64,000 bases of DNA from Muricea muricata (lineage: Eukaryota > Cnidaria > Anthozoa > Malacalcyonacea > Plexauridae): the NCBI GenBank assembly GCA_963855995.1, contig OY979728.1, positions 806,001 to 870,000 of the forward strand, given 5' to 3'. The notes under the pieces were generated by a model. That model searched no databases. It worked only from the letters and a program-made list of their open reading frames with translations, and had not been told where the DNA came from. The position numbers and the translations under genes were made by a program. Positions 61,501-64,000 of this stretch are shown one piece after another (positions within the stretch are counted from its first letter, which is position 1; each line of letters starts with the position of its first letter).

Positions 61501-62999
61501 TGATATTTCACAGCAACTATAGCGGGGTTTGGGCTAAAAGAACTGACAATTCGCGACTCAATTGTACTTTTTCAGCGAGCCAATGTTTACGTTTGATCTC
61601 AATAATTCTGTCGGAGATGTCGCTTGGGCACCATATGCATCCACAGTGTTTGCAGCAGTGACGGCTGATGGAAAGGTGTGGGACGAGTCTTTAATAATTT
61701 CCTTGTAAACACCACATGGTTTTGAGGAAACACCACAATAAAGTATAAGAAAAACACACTCCGAAAGACTACATCTTGTAAACTCATGATTCGAGCTTTT
61801 AAAAACAAGACAAAAATTTTGCGGTGATGTTTCGACCCTATTTCAAAGCCACCACAAAGTTTTTGTCTTGTTTTTAAAAGCTTGAGTTTACAAGATGTTG
61901 TTTTCCGAAGTGTGTTTCTTATATTTTATTCAATTGTCTTCTGGTAATGGTTTTTGACACCACAATAAGCTTTGCAACAATACATTTACGTGGCGTTTTC
62001 TAAAAAAAACTAAACTGATATTCAAACTCCGTTACTCTGACATGGCACTAGCAATGACCCGAGCAAAAATTTCCAGTGTAAGCAAGCCTTTAAATCACCA
62101 GGATTTGCTCTTTTCTTTAGGTGCATGTCTATGATCTTGTTATCAATAAATACGAACCAATATGCGAACAGTCTAGTAAGTCTACATTGAGTTTCATCCT
62201 TTTTCTTTATATCTCAAATAATTTTATTGAAAATGTGGAGGATTTTAACATATTTTGTCGTTTAGTTGTTGCCAAGAAGAAGACCAAATTAACACATCTA
62301 TCGTTCAATCCGATTCATCCGCTAGTTATCGCTGGTGATGACAGGTAATTTGATATTAAATGATGCAAGATTTGAGTTGATCTAAACAGCTTTGTCAGTT
62401 CCAAAATGTTCTTCCTAGAGGTCCAGTAAGGATCATCTCTTATTGATCCAGCGTTACTAGAGAAGGAAACCTAAACTAAACTAACTTTATTTATACTGGA
62501 TAGCTCTATCAGTTCTAAACTGTTCTTCCTAGAGGCCCAGTAAGGATCATCTTTTATTGATCCAGTGTTACTACAGAGGGAAACCTTAACTAAACTAACT
62601 TTATTTATACTGGATAGCTCTATCAGTTCTAAACTGTTCTTCCTAGAGGTCCAGTAAGGACCATCTCTTATTGATCCAGTGTTACTATACAGAAGAAAAC
62701 CTAAACTAAACTAACTTTATTTATACTGGATAGCTCTTTAATTTTTTTTTTCTTTGCCATTATTCAGAGGTTACGTTTCGTCTCTGAAACTCTCACCAAA
62801 CTTGAGGAAAGCCACAGCTCCGAAGGTAAGCGTTCACTTTGTACATCTGATGGTTAGACCAAGGCTCTGAAACCGCTACTAATTTCTACCAATTTGCATT
62901 TTTCCATGTTCTCAGGAAAAAGCGAAAGGCCCGGAGAACGAAATTGCCAAAATGGATAAATTGCTTAGCCTGGTTCGCGAACCTTCGGAAAAGAAATGA
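52508..62999 (+). CDS. DNAI1: Axonemal dynein intermediate chain 1
   Basis: Twenty-six exons: 52508-52543, 52952-53029, 53169-53219, 53529-53719, 53809-53873, 54668-54720, 54978-55097, 55314-55373, 55770-55811, 55991-56074, 56572-56656, 57345-57462, 57690-57733, 57836-57902, 58531-58616, 58988-59082, 59481-59570, 60353-60440, 61042-61095, 61195-61262, 61345-61451, 61576-61675, 62121-62175, 62266-62344, 62768-62825 and 62916-62999. All phases match; 685 aa against 699 in human. It is an outer-arm dynein subunit that docks heavy chains in motile cilia. The N-terminal part has [20 protein letters not shown] and [12 protein letters not shown]; a lysine-rich linker follows; the WD-repeat beta-propeller runs from residue ~290 to 650 ([43 protein letters not shown]). 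The end is [14 protein letters not shown]. Its presence means the animal makes motile cilia. Confidence 0.96.
54033..54205. repeat. Foldback family B, copy 2
   Basis: In DNAI1 intron 5. Arms AACAAATTCCGAAAATAGAC and GTCTATTCTCAGAATTTGTT surround a centre containing GATGGAGTCGG. It extends to the right through GTCGGCTTGCCGTGG, the flank shared with the copy at 51515-51711. Confidence 0.8.
54210..54411. mobile_element. hAT-like MITE
   Basis: Terminal inverted repeats CAGTGGCGGATCCAGG and its near-complement ending TAGATCCGCCACTG. The TIRs continue inward with GTAAGTCAAA / TTTGACTTAC. It is 202 bp, non-coding, in DNAI1 intron 5. A clear target duplication was not found; the hAT assignment is from the familiar end sequence. 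Confidence 0.75.
56911..57134. repeat. Foldback in DNAI1 intron 11
   Basis: GAGTGATTTAAAATC...CTACTAAAAACACAATTTAA at the left recurs inverted on the right (TTAAATTGTGTTTTTAGTAA...GATTTTAAAACACTC). The centre has two ATCTTTAGTCTG-like words that also pair. Confidence 0.8.
57984..58313. repeat. Dispersed foldback element, copy B
   Basis: Same element as 84-380, in DNAI1 intron 14. The palindrome centre has an extra CTCACGAGCGAGCGCAGCGA... stretch of about 29 bp that is itself partly palindromic and absent from copy A. The downstream 200 bp align throughout. Confidence 0.8.
59697..60352 (+). repeat. 17-bp tandem array ending at a splice acceptor
   Basis: About 37 units of AATACAGACATCTCTCT with minor variants (CACCTCT, CATCCCT) fill DNAI1 intron 17. 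The array runs to the acceptor at 60351-60352, where the last unit reads TCTTTATTCCAG, so the polypyrimidine tract and AG come from a degenerate unit. Confidence 0.95.
61741..61928. repeat. Foldback in DNAI1 intron 22
   Basis: AAGAAAAACACACTCCGAAA...CGAGCTTTTAAAAACAAGAC at the left pairs with GTCTTGTTTTTAAAAGCTTG...TTCCGAAGTGTGTTTCTT at the right. The centre holds GTTTCGACCC, seen in Penelope-like tails. Confidence 0.8.
62383..62740 (+). repeat. ~114-bp dispersed tandem repeat, array 3
   Basis: Three full units at 114-bp spacing in DNAI1 intron 24, ending about 27 bp before the acceptor at 62766-62767. The units are more alike than those of the array at 47.5 kb. Confidence 0.9.
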
Positions 63000-63249
63000 A
63001 TCAACTTTGCTGTGACACTTTCATTTATTTATTATGTCAAGGCTCTCTCAAGCTCTGTGTTGACGACGTCTTTGTAAATTCGATCAAAATTTTGCCGTTC
63101 ATATAAACGCATGTTCTATTTTAATATAATATTATACTGTACATAGCTTTACAAAGCCATGAGTAATATTTGTTTCTCGTGCATTTTTCGCTTCAAGGGC
63201 TGTGTTTGACTAGATTTACATTAATCTGATACTGCAGAGAACAACGAAA

Positions 63250-63625
63250 TTTGCGTCTTCGGATTTCTAGACCTTTGCTCTACCCATTGAGCTGGAATTG
63301 ATAGCGGATCTTACCAAGTTAAGTGCACGAAATATTTTCGTGACGACTGAAGTCACTGAACGCTTGTCTTTGAGGACGCGCAGTGTACGTTTCAATTCTA
63401 TTTCAGAACTATCCTCAGAGATGTGAAAGACTAGATTGATGCGAATATTCGAGTTCAAATACCGCTCGAAACAACGAATTTTTCGTTATTATGATATTGT
63501 GATGCTACTCCGAGTGTAAGCCACGCTGGGCAGGCTGAAAAATTTGCCTGGCCACAGCGGGATTCGAACCATCGACCTTTGGATTTGAACCAGCGACCAG
63601 GCAAAATTTTCAGCCTGCCCAGTGT
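63250..63625 (-). repeat. SINE-like fragments
   Basis: On the minus strand an A-box-like AGCTCAATGGGTAGAGCAA lies near 63275-63293. A B-box GGTTCGAATCCC followed by GCCAGGCAAATTTTTCAGCC lies near 63535-63575. The tail word CTGGGCAGGCTGAAAA recurs inverted at both edges (about 63527 and 63605-63622). These look like pieces of tRNA-derived SINEs in two insertions. Confidence 0.5.
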
Positions 63626-63666
63626 CACAAATTAGATATTATACCAGATGTCTCACTAAGCAAAAT

Positions 63667-63975
63667 TTATGTCCGCGATTTTCAAGAGCTCGCGTCAGCC
63701 TCAATTTATGAGTAAAATTCGTCAAGAAAATAAAGATCAATCGGTAGTAGCGCCTAAAATCGCCGTTTAACTGCCAAAATTCTGCACTTCCATATCTTTT
63801 TTCTAATAAAAAATGTGCATTACACTTGCCAGAGGTATTGCGTGTGCAATTCGTGCTCTCACATAAGCAGTACACGCCAGCGTGCAAGTACCATTGCGTG
63901 TGCAATTCGTGCTCTCTGGTGACGTCATCTCGCGTGTGCAATTCATGATCAGCCGAAAAATCGCGGACACGAAAA
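63667..63975. repeat. Foldback with internal short repeats
   Basis: TGTCCGCGATTTT near 63671 is repeated inverted as AAAATCGCGGACA near 63957. Inside, GCGTGTGCAATTCGTGCTCT occurs twice, with a third partial copy. Non-coding. Confidence 0.65.
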
Positions 63976-64000
63976 CATTAGGAATAGATAGGAAGGAGAC

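Noticed and set aside
63267-63293. Possible tRNA gene on the minus strand
   Set aside because: An A-box-like D arm is present, but no T arm or acceptor stem can be formed at the right distance.

Overview
This is animal nuclear DNA. It is AT-rich, and most genes are split by GT/AG introns of hundreds to thousands of bases. The genes include animal regulators (ARID3/Dead ringer), a motile-cilium dynein intermediate chain (DNAI1), a lysosomal glucosylceramidase and maspardin. The introns and spacers are crowded with short foldback elements, tRNA-like SINE heads, Penelope-like (GIY-YIG) and copia remnants and tandem repeats. The dense foldbacks and ankyrin/cGAS-like genes suggest an early-branching marine invertebrate, most likely a cnidarian, with a sponge as the alternative. 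The sequence alone does not settle the species.

Layout. 0.7-4.2 kb (-): a two-exon gene joining ankyrin repeats to a cGAS/Mab21-type nucleotidyltransferase. 5.7-16.6 kb (+): four nearly identical intronless genes for type II membrane, O-fucosyltransferase-like proteins in a head-to-tail array with ~3 kb units; a Tigger-like element and a hammerhead-containing repeat lie between the first two. 18.9-23.2 kb (+): a six-exon glucosylceramidase. 23.8-28.3 kb (-): an eight-exon maspardin (SPG21), convergent with it. 28.7-34.9 kb: no intact gene; a ~950 bp minisatellite, a broken copia element with another element nested in it, a Penelope-like endonuclease fragment and foldbacks. 34.9-50.5 kb (+): a nine-exon ARID3 gene with a 5.9 kb first intron. 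51.8-52.2 kb (-): a small unknown acidic protein, divergent from the next gene. 52.5-63.0 kb (+): a 26-exon DNAI1. 63.0-64.0 kb: repeats.

The genes do not form one pathway. The most interesting parts are the ankyrin-cGLR gene, a plausible innate-immune nucleotide second-messenger sensor with all three metal-binding acidic positions present; the young glycosyltransferase-like array; and a dispersed repeat whose best copy folds as a type I hammerhead ribozyme. Splice models were built by hand from reading frame, phase and GT/AG signals plus remembered family sequence. They are internally consistent: every junction keeps frame and the final lengths match the families.
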